Assembly: GCF_918797505.1 (NCBI RefSeq) | Contig: NC_092800.1 | Location: 31,114,263-31,178,262 of the forward strand | DNA length: 64,000 nt | Direction: 5' to 3' | From: Bemisia tabaci | Lineage: Eukaryota > Arthropoda > Insecta > Hemiptera > Aleyrodidae | Program-made: the position numbers and the translations under genes | In this document: in pieces, positions 1-11,115 of the stretch | How positions within the stretch are numbered: the first letter of the stretch is position 1 | How the letters are laid out: each line of letters opens with the position of its first letter | The notes under the pieces: generated by a model | What the model saw: only the letters and a program-made list of their open reading frames with translations | Database searches by the model: none | What the model was told of the DNA's origin: nothing

Positions 1-269
1 GAATTTTGTTGTTTTAGCTATTTCAGTGATTTTTTCTAAAAGAGATTAGACAAATTTTGAGGGAAACTCGATTTCAAAAATTTGACACTTACTACTTTCT
101 TTGCTATCACGGCAGTGCTGGACGAGGTGCGGATTCAAGCAGAATGATTTATATTTTTCCATAAAATTTCAGGTAAGAAACGAATTTACCAAAAGTACAT
201 AACTCTCGACATTGATAATGATTAACTTTTTTCGATACCCAGATAAATTCAATTTCCGCCCGCTCACAG

Positions 270-438
270 CGATGGTGAGGCGTGAATGATCGATTATCCA
301 TATCTTCCCCATTCGAAGCTATGGTAAAAAATCGATTATTAAAAGGTATTCGTTGCAAACACCCTACTCATCGATCCTTTTCCATAGATTTAAAAGGCAG
401 ATCAACAATCTATTGCAAAGCACGCCACGCCACTAGCC
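270..438 (+). repeat. Dispersed repeat Z, copy 1 (inverted partner near 54.7 kb)
   Basis: This block matches the reverse complement of 54636-54808 over most of its length. Shared landmarks are GAAGCTATGGTAAA/GGAAGCTATGGTAAA, ATCGATTATTAAA, TCGATCCTTTTCCAT and GCAAAGCACGCCA. Short ORFs inside it are chance readings of the repeat. The family is not recognised. No terminal inverted repeat was found, so it may be an internal fragment of a larger element. Confidence 0.6.
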
Positions 439-439
439 C

Positions 440-2350
440 ATACAGAATTCAATCACCACTTGAGTTAAGTAACGCACACTAAAAGTTACCGTGGCAGTCT
501 TTCCGGTATGAAAATATGACAACCTCAACTGAACTCAAGTCCGAAGAGAAATTGAAATACATATTGGGGTAATTTACCGTCCAGAATTAAGTAATAAAGG
601 CAAAAGGAGAGGAATAGAGACGAGGGGCTGCGAAAATGGGCGATAAAGGGATGCAAAAGGAATAGAGGGAAAGGGAGGCAAAGAACAATAATCCCGTTTT
701 GATGAGAAGCGAGACCCACTTCATCCTTCATCTTCCAGAAATTCAAGAGCAAAGGAAACATTAGGACAAATCTAACCCAGGATGAGCGTTGGAATTAAAT
801 GGAATTAGTTTTTATCACGGAAACAAAAGATGTCAAGGGGGCGCTGTTGTCAGATTATTTCAATTTTTCAATAAATTGTCAAAGCCGCAGTAAGTTTAAG
901 CTCTTCTTAATCCTCTGCAATCACTCAGATCCCCCGAAATTAAAAACTCTTTACTGGAGAAAAAGTGCCTCGATTGAAGCCGATATGCTCTCCGATTTGC
1001 GGTCAAAAAGGTTTCCCCTTGAATCAAGAATAAAACTACTTAAATCAAGCAGGTTTCTGCTTGATATGAGGAACTTTCATCTTTAGCATATTTCTCTATT
1101 GACGTAAGTCTTTTCCCGTCAACTGAAAAGGAAATCTTCTCGGCTGAAAATTCAATGGTATTTCTGCCTAAATCAAGTCACTTATTTTCCAACGTTGAAT
1201 CCTGAAAAGATTGTCTTAATTATTTGCAAACATAATTTTTGTTCCGTTAAACAATCCCATTATTCAATATTTTCCACAGTATAGAGCCTCTATACGTTTT
1301 TAACAAAAAGCTTAGTGACGAACATACTGTCTCAATTTGGTTTCATCCACTAAAGTATAGTCAACTGGAAAAATAGGATGTACCAAGGATGACCAGTGAA
1401 GTATCCACTCACTAAAAACTACTCTCCCTACTGGTGTGCAATTTGCCTATTTCGTACAAATGAAGGCGCTTTCAATTAATTGATATCAGTGGGTTTTCTT
1501 CTCTTCGAATTGAATTGTTGGAGGAATACGGAGAGGGCATCGGCTTGCATTTATAGTTGTAACATCCTGAAAAATTGATCAAAAATCGTGCTAAGTCAAG
1601 TTGAGTTTGCGTTCGAACTGTAAGTCGACAGATCAGACTGTCGGTGGTTGATTCATATTATTTTGAGATAGACAAAAAATAAGTTGGTGGTCGATCCGTA
1701 TTATTTTGAGATAGAATACAAAATCAACTATCTTCAATCATAAAATTATACCCAGTCAATAATCTACTCCAAAGAATAACGGAAAAAATTACTGCATCAT
1801 TGGATGTCATAATGTATACGACCTCGAAGAATTCAAAGTGTCTTAAATCGTGCTTGTATTTATGATAAACACACATTTTCAACACAAAATCATTAATGAA
1901 ATGACCGAAACTTATGATGCTGAAAAAAGCGAACATAGACCTCTATGATAAAGTAATTTTTTTCATCAATTACTCTACTAATCAGGACGTCATTTGAGGG
2001 AAGAGGGGGACAGAGGGAAGCCCGATTTCCTACTTTGAAAATTTGACCTTTTTCAGGCAATTTTTCTGTAGTAACTTTGATTCTTCAAAATTCTATCAGC
2101 CGAAATGTTTACCCTTCCAAACAAGTACGTCCCTCTATAATACTTGAATTGGACTGAAATTTTGCTCCTGCCCAAGACCATGGTCTGTCACTTTACTTGA
2201 TGATGTCATTGGTATAATTGATGTCGGATAAGTAGTTACACCAACATTGATTTCATCATAGCAACAATACCCGGTTTTAATCAAACAAATTTCTGCGTGT
2301 AACTTCATTTTTCCGAGCAGTTTAAGACTGGAAAACACAAGTAATCGACA
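440..2350. other. Intergenic, no gene recognised
   Basis: This stretch is AT-rich and contains only short ORFs (up to about 95 codons) with no recognisable domain. I saw no clear terminal inverted repeats or tandem arrays apart from short imperfect hairpins near 1040-1070. It lies downstream of the homeobox gene on the minus strand. Confidence 0.5.
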
Positions 2351-2608
2351 CATCGCCACCTTCCGGCCCAAGTATCACAAGCGCCATACGACGTTTCAAA
2401 ATTTCCGCCGCCATTTTATGTTTTTACAGAGAAATTGTAATGGTTGAATCTGTTCGAAAATTTCACTGAATTTTATCGGCAGCACAAAGAGAATTCAGTG
2501 AAATTTTCGGAAATCCTCGTTGATCAATTTCTCGGTAAAAAAAAATAAAATGGCGGCGAAAATTTTGAAACGTCGCATGATCCTTGTGATTTGGAAGGTG
2601 ATGACATC
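2351..2608. mobile_element. Foldback MITE family A, copy A1
   Basis: A palindromic element of about 255 bp. The left arm reads CACCTTCCGGCCCAAGTATC, then CGACGTTTCAAAATTTCCGC. The right arm is the complement, ending near GGAAGGTGATGAC. The centre carries TTCACTGAATTTTATCGGC and its partner. Further copies lie at 3145, 16459, 33982, 38584 and 48937. No coding capacity. The superfamily is not certain. Confidence 0.85.
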
Positions 2609-2744
2609 AAGCAATCAGAAAACCCATTAAAAAACTTACTCCATATAAAATCTTTTTGTTTTTCCAAAGGGCGCAAAACAAATTGTATCATGCAGCGTAA
2701 GAAGTTTTTTTTTTATAAAATTGAGGATTTAGGGAACCTAATCC

Positions 2745-2830
2745 GGCAACAACGGAATAAAACCCAATTACTGGGGCCGGAGCTCTAATTAGCGTCGAGG
2801 GAACCCGAGTGTTATTAGAGCAAGTATGAG
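2745..2830. promoter_or_regulatory. Candidate regulatory block with TAATTA core
   Basis: A short GC-richer, non-repetitive stretch between MITEs. It contains CTAATTAG (a homeodomain-type core) followed by GTCGAGGGAACC. The same GTCGAGGGAACC string occurs at about 8315-8326, again next to a CTAATTAG core. The regulatory role is inferred only from composition and motif sharing. Confidence 0.25.
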
Positions 2831-3144
2831 AGCCGAGGCCCCGCCCCCTCACTTCGTCGCCATGGCAACCGACCACCATTCTCATTCATTCCCTTTTGTT
2901 AAGTTTGCTGAAAACTTTATCTTAACTTTCAGTCAGTAAATACGTAACTAGTGCCAGCTTTAATGGATCCGCGTAGACACATTTACGCAAACACCTCCCT
3001 TCTCTTTGAGCTTAATTGTGGCGAACAACTTGGTCCTCGGATGGCATTATCTACGTACTGCTTTCGAGACTCCGTAACCAGATTCCCTGCGGACAAGATC
3101 GGTCTTTGCACAGACAGGACCCTCGATGAACCCTCTGCGTTATA

Positions 3145-3344
3145 TCGTCACCCCTCGGCCAAAGTATCGCAATCGCCTGCGACGTTTCAAAATTTCTGCC
3201 GCCATTCTATTCTTTTACAGAGAAATTGTTGATCGAATCTGTTTGAAAATTTCGCTGAATTTTATCGACACCACGAAAAAAATACAGCAAAATTGTCGGA
3301 TAGTTTCGTTGAATAATTTCTCTGTAAAAAAAATGAAATGGCTG
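3145..3344. mobile_element. MITE family A, copy A2, truncated by element B1
   Basis: The left arm starts TCGTCACCCCTCGGCCAAAG and runs through the palindrome centre. The right arm stops within AAATGGCTG, where a CAGGG-terminated element begins at 3345. The missing right end of A is not found after 4235, so the two may be joined by deletion rather than by simple insertion. Confidence 0.75.
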
Positions 3345-4235
3345 CAGGGTCGGATTAAGGGGGTGGCCACATGGGCCGCGGCCCATGGCGGCAAATCTAA
3401 AAGGCGGCAAATTTTGAAATTTTTTTAAATGTAGGTATAAAAAAAATCGGATTTAGAAAAAAATTACAAACAAAATCTCTCATTTCCTGAGAGCATAGTA
3501 ATTTCTAATTTTGTCGTCTTCCGATGATACAAGAGACAGCACCCTTAATTAATCGAGTTAAGAGAGAGACCAAACACGCAATTTGGCCAGGAACGGCGCG
3601 ATTGAGAGAGAAATGATGACGAGGACTTGAGATGAAAAGGAGAAGCCCTCGGCGCGGCGGTCGGCATGTAACACATATTAGCGCATACATTCCTACAAGA
3701 CTGCACGAATACTTCACGCGTTGCATCAAACCCAGTGCGGTCACTGCGGTCAGTGTGAAACGGATAGCGCCTATAAGACTGCGTGAATACTTCACGCATT
3801 GCGTCAAACACAGTGCGTTCAGCAGCGGTCGTCGGCGTGAAACTCATGGCGCCTACAAAACTGTCGGAATACTTCACGCATTGCTCCAAACACGGTGCGG
3901 TCTGCGCGGCGCGGCGGCGGAAGTTAAAATCATTAAACCACATTTATGTTTGTTCTTTCATAATTTTTTCGTTCATTTCTTATGAATGGAAGGCCTTCTC
4001 CACGCAGAGATAGGTTTACGAAACTTAACGTTCACGCAAAGTTCGGTGAATTTTTGCTAGTTGTGTTGGCAGGGCTTTCCCAAAAAATGTTTACAACACG
4101 AGTAAACGCATCTTATACACCCCACCCCCGCTGGCACGTTCACTTGATGGTTTTTATTGATGTTTCAAAACGAATGAGAAGGGGGCGGCAAAAAACAGGC
4201 GGCCCATGGGCGGCAAGTAGGTAAATCCGGCCCTG
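3345..4235. mobile_element. hAT-like non-autonomous element B1
   Basis: The ends are CAGGGTCGGATTAAGG and (right end, reverse complement) CAGGGCCGGATTTACC, followed inward by complementary GGGCCGC/CCCATGG-rich stretches. CAGGG...CCCTG termini are typical of hAT elements. No clear 8-bp TSD is visible. Inside are about three degenerate tandem units of ~75 bp (3690-3910), each with ACTTCACGC(A/G)TTGC and AAACACAGTGCGGTC. Overlapping ORFs of 100-132 codons read these repeats and match no protein I recognise. Confidence 0.75.
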
Positions 4236-4263
4236 CAAGAAAATGACACCCTTCCCTTCCTGT

Positions 4264-4533
4264 GGGTCGATGATTGAGATTGATACACAAAGCTATAGAC
4301 GAAGAAGACAAAAAAGGTATGGAGGGATTCCATTGGTGGAAGTGGGTGACTGTTATGGACAAAGGAGGTAGGTATAGACTAACTAACGGCAAACCGCGAG
4401 AAACACTATAGTTAGTCCATCATTTCCCCCTTAGTCAATAGGAACCACCCATTTCAACCGACAGGAACGCTCCATACTCCCTATGTCTTCTTTGTCTATA
4501 ACATAGTCTATCAAATTCAATAATCAGCCCGCT
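4264..4533. mobile_element. Foldback MITE family D, copy D1
   Basis: A palindromic element of about 270 bp. The left arm has ATTGATACACAAAGCTATAG and GACAAAGGAGGTAGG. The right arm has CCACCCATTTCAACCGACAG and ends at AATCAGCCCGC. The centre is GACTAACTAACGGCAAACC...GTTAGTCCATC. Related copies lie at 6772, 7436 and 7714. Confidence 0.85.
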
Positions 4534-4922
4534 GTGAAAGTCTGAGTAAACGCTTAAAAAATTGGAGAGAGAAACTAAAGCATTAGACTCTGTTCTACCG
4601 CTGAAGCATCCGCGCAACATCCACTTAATTCACATTTTGCCTTCAAATAGGGTGATACTTCACGCATTACCCAAAAGCAGTAATAGTTGAATGGAAAAAA
4701 TTACCATCCCAATACAAAATTGAATGATTTCCTCCTTTAGAGCGCATTGTTAATGATCTAATTTCGTGATCATTGTGATAGCGAAGTGCGATTTATTGTT
4801 GACAAAAGTATGGTTTTTGAGTCCGAAGAGTACCCGTTGGTTACAAGTTATCTTTAATGCAGAAATTTCATAATCATCGAGGAAAGGCTAGAGGAGGTGA
4901 CTCTATTTTCTTTAATGAAACT

Positions 4923-5083
4923 TAACTAAAAATCGGCCGAATTCAGAGAAATGAAAGCAGAATAGTGTTTGGACAAAAACCTCGCATTCGATTCAGCTAT
5001 CGATTTCTGTATCGAATGCGATGTTTTTTTCCACACACTATTCTGTTTTCATTTTTCTGAATTTGGCCGATTTTTGGGTTTAG
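4923..5083. mobile_element. Foldback element E (about 160-bp hairpin)
   Basis: The left arm (AAAAATCGGCCGAATTCAG, AAGCAGAATAGTGTTTGG, CTCGCATTCGATTCAG) pairs with the right arm (TGTATCGAATGCGATG, CACACACTATTCTG, CTGAATTTGGCCGATTTTTG), leaving a short AT-rich loop. It is probably a small MITE or MITE end-pair. No second copy was seen in this window. Confidence 0.7.
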
Positions 5084-5089
5084 AATGAT

Positions 5090-5912
5090 TCTTTGGCCTT
5101 ATGTGCGCATGATAACCTAAAACTGATGAACCAATCAGAGAGCGGCACAGATATGGCAATACTCTTCCGTGTACAGGTACTCTAACTGTGCGTCGATCTG
5201 CTTCATGCCTATCCAGCGATGAGATACGAAAATCCAGCTTTCCAGGGAGCTTTTGTTTTTGCGGCTCTGACGCTGAGAGTTATGGGCCTCGGAAAATCGA
5301 GCCCGCAAGCTCAACAAGCACCTCGTTTTTCGCGGAATCTAATCAAAATCGGTAGCGATGGTCGATATCAGAGGTCCCTCGCGACTTCGCAATACGTGCC
5401 TTTGTGCTTTTTGAGACCGATATTGCGAACCTGAGTAAGTAGTTGTGGTCAAGAAGTACCATCCGCGTAAATTGCCTTTCCGCACGTTCTCGCCCGCCGT
5501 TTTACAGGTTATCCATTTCACACGATTTATTGCAGCTGCGGCGAAAGAGACCCGGTCATAACTGTTAATTGTCGGGGCTTTTCAACTGAGAGAAAGATGT
5601 GGAGCAAAGATGAATGAGTATTACGGGGGGGAAACTTTGCTGCCCTCGGAATATAAAGTGCTCATGGCGAGTTTGCATGTTGTGTCTGTTAAATTAATAC
5701 AGGCCCTCGTGAGTCTTACCGAAGATGCGGGGAGAAAGTTTGCATTATGTTTATCATCTCCTGCATGTTCTGAATTGGATATTGTGAGAATCCTACCATC
5801 GGTTCCTGAGACTGTTTTGAAGACTTTAACTTGTAATACTCTAACTTGTGCATGAAACTGGCTGAACGTAACAATATTGTGTCTAGCAGTACAACATTGA
5901 AAACTAAAACTA
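5090..5912. other. Intergenic, no gene recognised
   Basis: A unique-looking stretch with a slightly GC-richer part near 5200-5560. The ORFs of 60-104 codons overlap on opposite strands and have no recognisable domain. No terminal repeats found. Confidence 0.45.
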
Positions 5913-5916
5913 CAAA

Positions 5917-6167
5917 TGAGGGGCTTGGAGGACAAGACGCAAAAGTGCAGTTTTTGAAAAAATTGAGATATTAATTATTTCAAGTAAAACTAGTTTTGAC
6001 GAATATAAGTGAAAAATTCGCTCTCAAATTCCAATTTTTTAGTATCAAAAAGTCAGTTTAAATCTTCTTTCCGCCATAAGGCTCCATTTAATTTCGAAAT
6101 TTCAAACATTTATTTCTCGGAATATCAAAAACTGCACTTATGTGCGCCTTGTCCTCCAAGCTCCTCA
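5917..6167. mobile_element. MITE family F, copy F1
   Basis: About 250 bp with inverted termini TGAGGGGCTTGGAGGACAAG and CTTGTCCTCCAAGCTCCTCA. Both ends are followed inward by AAGTGCAGTTTTTG / CAAAAACTGCACTT. Related copies lie at 15636 and 27007. The interior is AT-rich and non-coding. Confidence 0.85.
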
Positions 6168-6771
6168 AATAACTTTCTTTCGAAATTGCGTATTTTGGAC
6201 TGAATAATTCAAAACCTTATTACTTTCGGTTTCATTTGACGTTTCTGGGCGTTAAAAATGGTCGTAATAAAATACTATTACATGGATAGCATTGCAAGAT
6301 CTCTATTTTTTGTTCTCCAATGCTGAGATCATTCTTTCCTTAGACATGACAACTTAATGAAAACTTTTCGTCAGGGGCGCCATTTCACCTGAATTCAGGG
6401 AAATTAAGACGTGTTTGAATGAGACAGAACTTGCTTAAGTGGGCTATAAATCCCCCAATAGCTCCCCAAATAGGCCCAATTACATTTGCGGGAAGAGCAA
6501 TTGAACTCCCCTATGGTAAAACAAAACGTTCAGCAAAACTGAAATATCCTAGTAATAAAAAATCTAGTTCTGTCCATATAACCGAATCATCCGGTTAATA
6601 ATTCAACCCAACTGTCCGGTTCACCAAGCCGAATTTTAAGAATTGGATTTTGACCGAAAAGTTCGGTTGAGAGGAGCGAATAGAATTTGATCATTTCTAA
6701 TTTTGATCGTGTTTCCTCTGTTGGACATTTTAGATACTTGGACATTTTGACATTATAGACATACTTATCTC

Positions 6772-7041
6772 GGCAGACTAATTATTGAAATTAATAGACA
6801 AGCGATGGACAAAGTGGACAAAGGGCAAATGAAGTGATCCTACTGGTGAAAGTGGGTGGTTGCATTGGACAAAGGAGGTAAGTAATAGACTAACTAACGG
6901 TGACCCATAAGAGAACCTTTAATAAATTAGTCCACCATTTTATACCCTTCAGTCCATATAACAAACACCCTTTTCAACCAATAAAATTGCACTATTTTTC
7001 CTTTGTCTTCCTTGTCTATCAATTTCAGCAATCAGCCGCAG
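6772..7041. mobile_element. MITE family D, copy D2
   Basis: Same palindromic plan as D1. The left arm has ACTAATTATTGAAATTAATAG and GGACAAAGGAGGTAAG. The right arm has CTTGTCTATCAATTTCAGCA and ends at AATCAGCCGCAG. It is more diverged in the right arm than D3 and D4. Confidence 0.8.
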
Positions 7042-7139
7042 GGCAATTGTGTGCTTTGATATTTTTCGACCTATCATCCCATTCCAGCCTTTATATCAAC
7101 GTCACTCTGGCCACTCCTCCTAGGTGGCATTGCCAAACC

Positions 7140-7400
7140 CCAACCTCTAGAGTATTTTCTGAGGAAAATACCCCAATTTTTAGTGTATTTCCTGAAAAAA
7201 ATACTCCCATATTTCAGACTGATTGCGGTAGACGCACGAGTCGTATAGACAGTAAGTTAGAAATGTAACCAACTTGCGTTAAAATCCAGAAAATAGTTTC
7301 CCAGAATCCCAGTTTTCTGGATTTGAACGCACGTTGGCTACATTTCCAACTTACTGTCCACCCCAATAAATTTTTAGTGCATTTTCTTCAGAAAATACAT
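7140..7400. repeat. Nested inverted repeats with a 110-bp hairpin at 7249-7358
   Basis: GACAGTAAGTTAGAAATGTA at 7249 pairs with TACATTTCCAACTTACTGTC ending at 7358, with AAATCCAGAAAA/TTTTCTGGATTT at the inner part of the stem. Outside this are repeated TATTTTCTGAGGAAAATA-like palindromes on the left and TTTTCTTCAGAAAATACA on the right. This is probably a MITE, but its outer boundaries are unclear. Confidence 0.6.
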
Positions 7401-7435
7401 TATCGCGTTTTCCCTCATGGTGGGAATTAGACCTG

Positions 7436-7714
7436 CGCTGCGGGCTAATTGTTGAAATTGATAGGCAAAGCAATAGACAAAGAAGACATAAGAAGTATGG
7501 AGCAATTCTATTAGTTGAAATGGGTGGTTCTTCTATACTAAGGAAGAAAATGGTGGGCTAACTGGAGGGTCTCTCTTGGGTTGCCATTAGTTAGTCTATT
7601 ACCTCCCTCCTTTGTCCATTGCAACAACCCGCTTCCACCGACAGGATCCCTACATATCCTTCTTGTCTTCTTTGTCTGTAGCTATGTCTACCCCTTTCAA
7701 CAATCAGCCCGCAG
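7436..7714. mobile_element. MITE family D, copy D3 (head of a tandem pair)
   Basis: Begins GCGCTGCGGGCTAATTGTTG and ends AACAATCAGCCCGC. The next D copy starts immediately, with the junction CAGCCCGCAGCGGGCCG. The arms carry the GACAAAGAAGACATAAG and TCTTGTCTTCTTTGTC blocks typical of the family. Confidence 0.85.
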
Positions 7715-7976
7715 CGGGCCGATTATTGAAATTGATCGCCAAAACTATAGACAAAGGAGACAAAAGAGATATGGAGAGATCCTAATGGTGGAGGCGGGTG
7801 GTTGCAATGGACAAAGGAGGTAGGTAATAGACTAACTAACGACAACCCACGAGAAACCCGACAGTTAGTCTATCATTTTCTCCTTTTATCGATAGGAACC
7901 ACCCATTTCAATCAATAGGGTTGCTCCATACTCCCTATGTCTTCTTTGTCTATCAATTTCAACAATCAGCCCGCTG
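7714..7976. mobile_element. MITE family D, copy D4 (tail of a tandem pair)
   Basis: Starts GCGGGCCGATTATTGAAATT and ends CAACAATCAGCCCGCTG. It abuts D3 with no spacer. The palindrome arms are close to the family consensus. The direct abutment suggests insertion into an existing terminus, or tandem amplification. Confidence 0.85.
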
Positions 7977-8129
7977 GGACCATGTGAGGAGCACCGATCT
8001 CGAGTCGTAGATCAGGAACATATTTCGTATGTTTTTCGAACCTAGCGACCTGCTCTCGGCGATCAGAAGCGAAACCGGCTCGGAGGTAAAACGCGGAAAG
8101 TCGCGGGAAAACGGAGGAGCGAAAAGCCG

Positions 8130-8420
8130 TTCTCGGTTAGATTAGAAACGAACGATGAAAAGAGTACCCCCGGTAAATATTGACATTAAAAGCTAACGAG
8201 TCGGAGTTTCAAAGCTCGGAGCCCGGGCGGCGGCGGGGGGTGGTGGGGCGGGAGGGGGCGGCGAGGGAGGGGGAATCCGGCCGCAGTGCTAATTAGTACC
8301 AGATTAAAGTAGTGTCGAGGGAACCATCAGAAACATTAGCTGTTAATTGAAACGGTTCGCTGCGTCCGCGCCCCTCCGACCCCCCTCACCCCCGGGTCCC
8401 TCGGCAGCGCCGCACCCTCG
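8130..8420. promoter_or_regulatory. GC-rich block with homeodomain-type cores and G-rich tract
   Basis: This block is clearly richer in GC than its surroundings and lacks repeat ends. It contains a G-run tract (8222-8276), CTAATTAG (about 8291), GTCGAGGGAACC (shared with about 2795) and TTAGCTGTTAATTG. The composition resembles conserved non-coding blocks around developmental genes, but that function is inferred. A C-run follows at 8464-8486. Overlapping ORFs of 60-90 codons here are low-complexity. Confidence 0.3.
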
Positions 8421-8639
8421 CTAACCCATGATGAATGACCCTCCATTTTCAACTTCTGTTGTGCGTTTTTCACCCCCCCCCCCCCCCGCTCGCCACCACC
8501 CAACTTGGGCCCCCTACATTTTGCAACTTGGCTCCGCCGCCGCCCACCGCACCGCCCTCCCCGAAGTTCGCGCTCGCCAAATCGCACGTACAAACGGGGT
8601 GCTCGAGTATAGCGTAACGCTGTTTTGCCAACTTTTTAG

Positions 8640-9330
8640 ATGACGCTCCCTCACCTTAAGGTGATTCGTCAAGCTCAAAAGAATTAATGGAACTGGCATG
8701 CGACATATCGCATCGATTAGGTCAAAAACCTCGGAAGATTTTGAATGTTCAGCAAAAAAAAAAGGAGGATAGCCCCTGAGATACACATTTTTGCAGTTTC
8801 ACCGTCGAAATGGACGTGTTCATGCTAAATAATACCATGTGGTAATGAATGAAATCAAGAGGAGCTATGTGCATAGGATTTGAGCGCTGCTCAGCTCTTT
8901 TTTATATATTCATTCGCACATCCCTGGTAAAAATTGGCAGTAGAATCAGTGTTCCAAAATACCATAGACCTACGGCCGGGTGTAAGATTTCCAATGGCTT
9001 CTATAGCCGGCTACACAATTTCTTAGAGCCTTTTATAGCCGATGGCGATTAAGCAACTCACAGCCAGGCGATAAAGTGTATGCTAAACGTCACTAATTAC
9101 GGATGCTAGGACTTAGTGAGTTTTTAGACCACTGCTCTCTTTTTGGGCCGTAGTATCTTGATATATTTTGCGAGGAAAGCTCCGTACTTTAGATGGACGC
9201 CTGCCATTCCTAATATATTAGAGCGCCTTCAGTTTCGTATGATACTGTGCAATACCTCTGGTGTGAAATAGTTGCTTCAAGCGCCGTGGCACGCTGCGGT
9301 GCGGCAGGCAGGCAGCCAGCGCGAAACGCG
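8640..9330. other. Intergenic with degenerate repeat fragments
   Basis: Contains a fragment near 8785-8830 (TTTTTGCAGTTTCACCGTCG) that resembles the end of MITE family H. From about 9220 a GCGCCTTCAGTTTCGTATGA block resembles the repeats at 28.9-29.2 kb and 47.9-48.2 kb. No gene recognised. Confidence 0.4.
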
Positions 9331-9414
9331 CATTGGCGCCTACAAACCTAACAGGGATACTTCACGCGTTGCGCAATGCGTGAAGTATCCCTGTTAGGTT
9401 TGTAGGCGCCAGTG
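9331..9414. repeat. Near-perfect 84-bp palindrome
   Basis: The arms 9331-9367 and 9378-9414 are reverse complements with one mismatch (CATTGGCGCC versus GGCGCCAGTG), reading GGCGCCTACAAACCTAACAG toward the centre. The 10-bp middle contains the palindrome TTGCGCAA. The arm sequence is related to the ACTTCACGC(A/G)TTGC units inside element B. A stem of this length would extrude readily and could be a replication hotspot. Confidence 0.9.
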
Positions 9415-9419
9415 CGTCG

Positions 9420-10250
9420 CCGCTCCGCTTTGTGTTAGGCTCTAATATTTGATCTGGCGGAGTCAGCGTTATTCAACTCATGATTTTGAAATGTTTGCAC
9501 ATTCTGTATGGATTATTCTCATTTTAATTGATGAAATAAAATATGTATTAAAGGAAAATATAATGTGCGTTTTGTAAATATTTAGGTGGTTCCGTATCAA
9601 ACTTAATGATTTCCAAAGCACACGAATTTCTACACAATTTCTTATAGCCTTTTATAATCGAAGGCGAAAAAGCAACAGCCAGGCGATAAAGTGTAAAGCC
9701 CGACGATAGGAACTATAGCCCGGCTGCATAATTTTTATCGCTTCGTATAGCCCGGCCGTGTAGTTTTCTCCGCATTCTACAGCCAGCTATATGATTTTCT
9801 GTAGCCTTCTTTAGCCGGCTATAAGAATTTCTATGGTATTTTGAAACGCAGCTCTTATCGCCAATTTTTACTACTTTTCCGAATTTTTCAGCCCAAATAT
9901 ATACATATTTAAATCAAAGAGAACTACTTCCATCACGACCTGGGCCTCAATACCTATGAAACGCACGCATGACAAGGCCCATATCATGATGGAGGTAGTT
10001 CCCTTTGATTTCAATACGTCCAAATAATTAACACCTCCGTGTGAAAAAAGACCGAAAGCATTGCAAATAACGATGATAGAAGAACATTAGGTGACATCAT
10101 GGACAGGTGAGCACTGATCCAAATGAACACTGTCTCGTGAGCACTGATCCAAATGCGAGATCAGTTTTCATGAGAACAGAGCTGATTAAGACTGATGTCA
10201 TTATCAATGTCAACCTTTTTTGATACCGATTTAAGACTCATTTGGCGCTA
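9420..10250. other. Intergenic, degenerate repeats with TATAGCC/GGCTATA motifs
   Basis: Repeated imperfect motifs such as TATAGCCGGCTA, TATAGCCCGGC and AGCCAGGCGATAAAGTGTA recur between about 8950 and 9840. The ends GTAAGATTTCCAATGGCTTC (8970) and GCTATAAGAATTTCTATGG (9810) look like loose inverted partners. There is no coding gene. A weak inverted pair around CAAAGAGAACTACTTCCATC/GGAGGTAGTTCCCTTTG is visible at 9916-10005. Confidence 0.4.
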
Positions 10251-10258
10251 ATGTCAGC

Positions 10259-10695
10259 TAGAGTCCCTTTATACCCAGATTTAAGAAAACTCGATTATCA
10301 GCTGAGTAGCAGCCGGCCTTGGCTGGCCATGGAGGCACAAACAAGTGCACCCAAACGAACGATATTGAGGGATAAGGATAAAGAATCCTGCGATGTCTGT
10401 CATCCAAAAACAACAATATCAATAAAATTGATCAATTAAAAAGAAAATGAGATTGGTTTATGAATAATTGCTTAATCTATTTTCATTTTGGACCGATGGT
10501 AATAACAATTTAATCTTGATAAACCGCAATTAGGTAATATTTTCATAATTTTTGGCCACATTCGAGTCACCGCCATCTTGGTGCACTCGTTTGTGACTTC
10601 ATGATCGAGAACCAATCAGAATTGGATTTTTTTTTAGGCCACTTTCAGCCCAACCAAAAGTGAGTTGTCGTAACTCTGGGTATGAAGGGACTCTA
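10259..10695. mobile_element. hAT-like MITE family P, copy P2
   Basis: The termini TAGAGTCCCTTTATACCCAG and (reverse complement of the right end) TAGAGTCCCTTCATACCCAG are near-perfect inverted repeats. The flanks are ATGTCAGC (10251-10258) and ACGTCAGC (10696-10703), an 8-bp TSD with one mismatch. The TAGAG start plus the 8-bp TSD fits the hAT superfamily. The 437-bp interior is non-coding. Confidence 0.85.
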
Positions 10696-10724
10696 ACGTC
10701 AGCATAAGGTGCGTCCAAACGGAA

Positions 10725-10990
10725 ATTCGGTTGTGAAATTGCAAAAGTTTGTACCTCAATTTGCTACGCTGCAAACCTCCCGTCATAAACTTTTTAGATG
10801 GAAAAATATTCAACATCGTTTCGTGAAAGTTTTCCTGATTTTTCCTCTTTGTGTGAGGAATGTTCTGTGGTAGTTCCGCTAAATAGTGTTTGTGCTTGTC
10901 CTCCTTTGATAAAGTAAAATAAGAGCGGAGACATGAAAACACCCCAAACCATACTATAAAGGTATTTTTGCAGTTCCACCGTCAAAACAC
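10725..10990. mobile_element. MITE family H, degenerate copy
   Basis: The right end GCAGTTCCACCGTCA and internal TGCAAACCTCCCGTCATAAAC match family H landmarks. The left end is eroded. No coding capacity. Confidence 0.5.
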
Positions 10991-11115
10991 AATTTTCATG
11001 CTGGTGCATGTTTGCGCTGCTATAGTTCAGGGCTTTTCTTGAGGAAGTGAAACATTTTGAAAAGAAGTTGATGAGAGGAAAAGTTGAACCATTTTCATTT
11101 AGAAAATCTTCAAAA

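Noticed and set aside
3505..3985. ORFs of 100-132 codons in element B1
   Set aside because: They read the internal tandem units of a non-autonomous transposon, are partly repeated in B2 and resemble no transposase.
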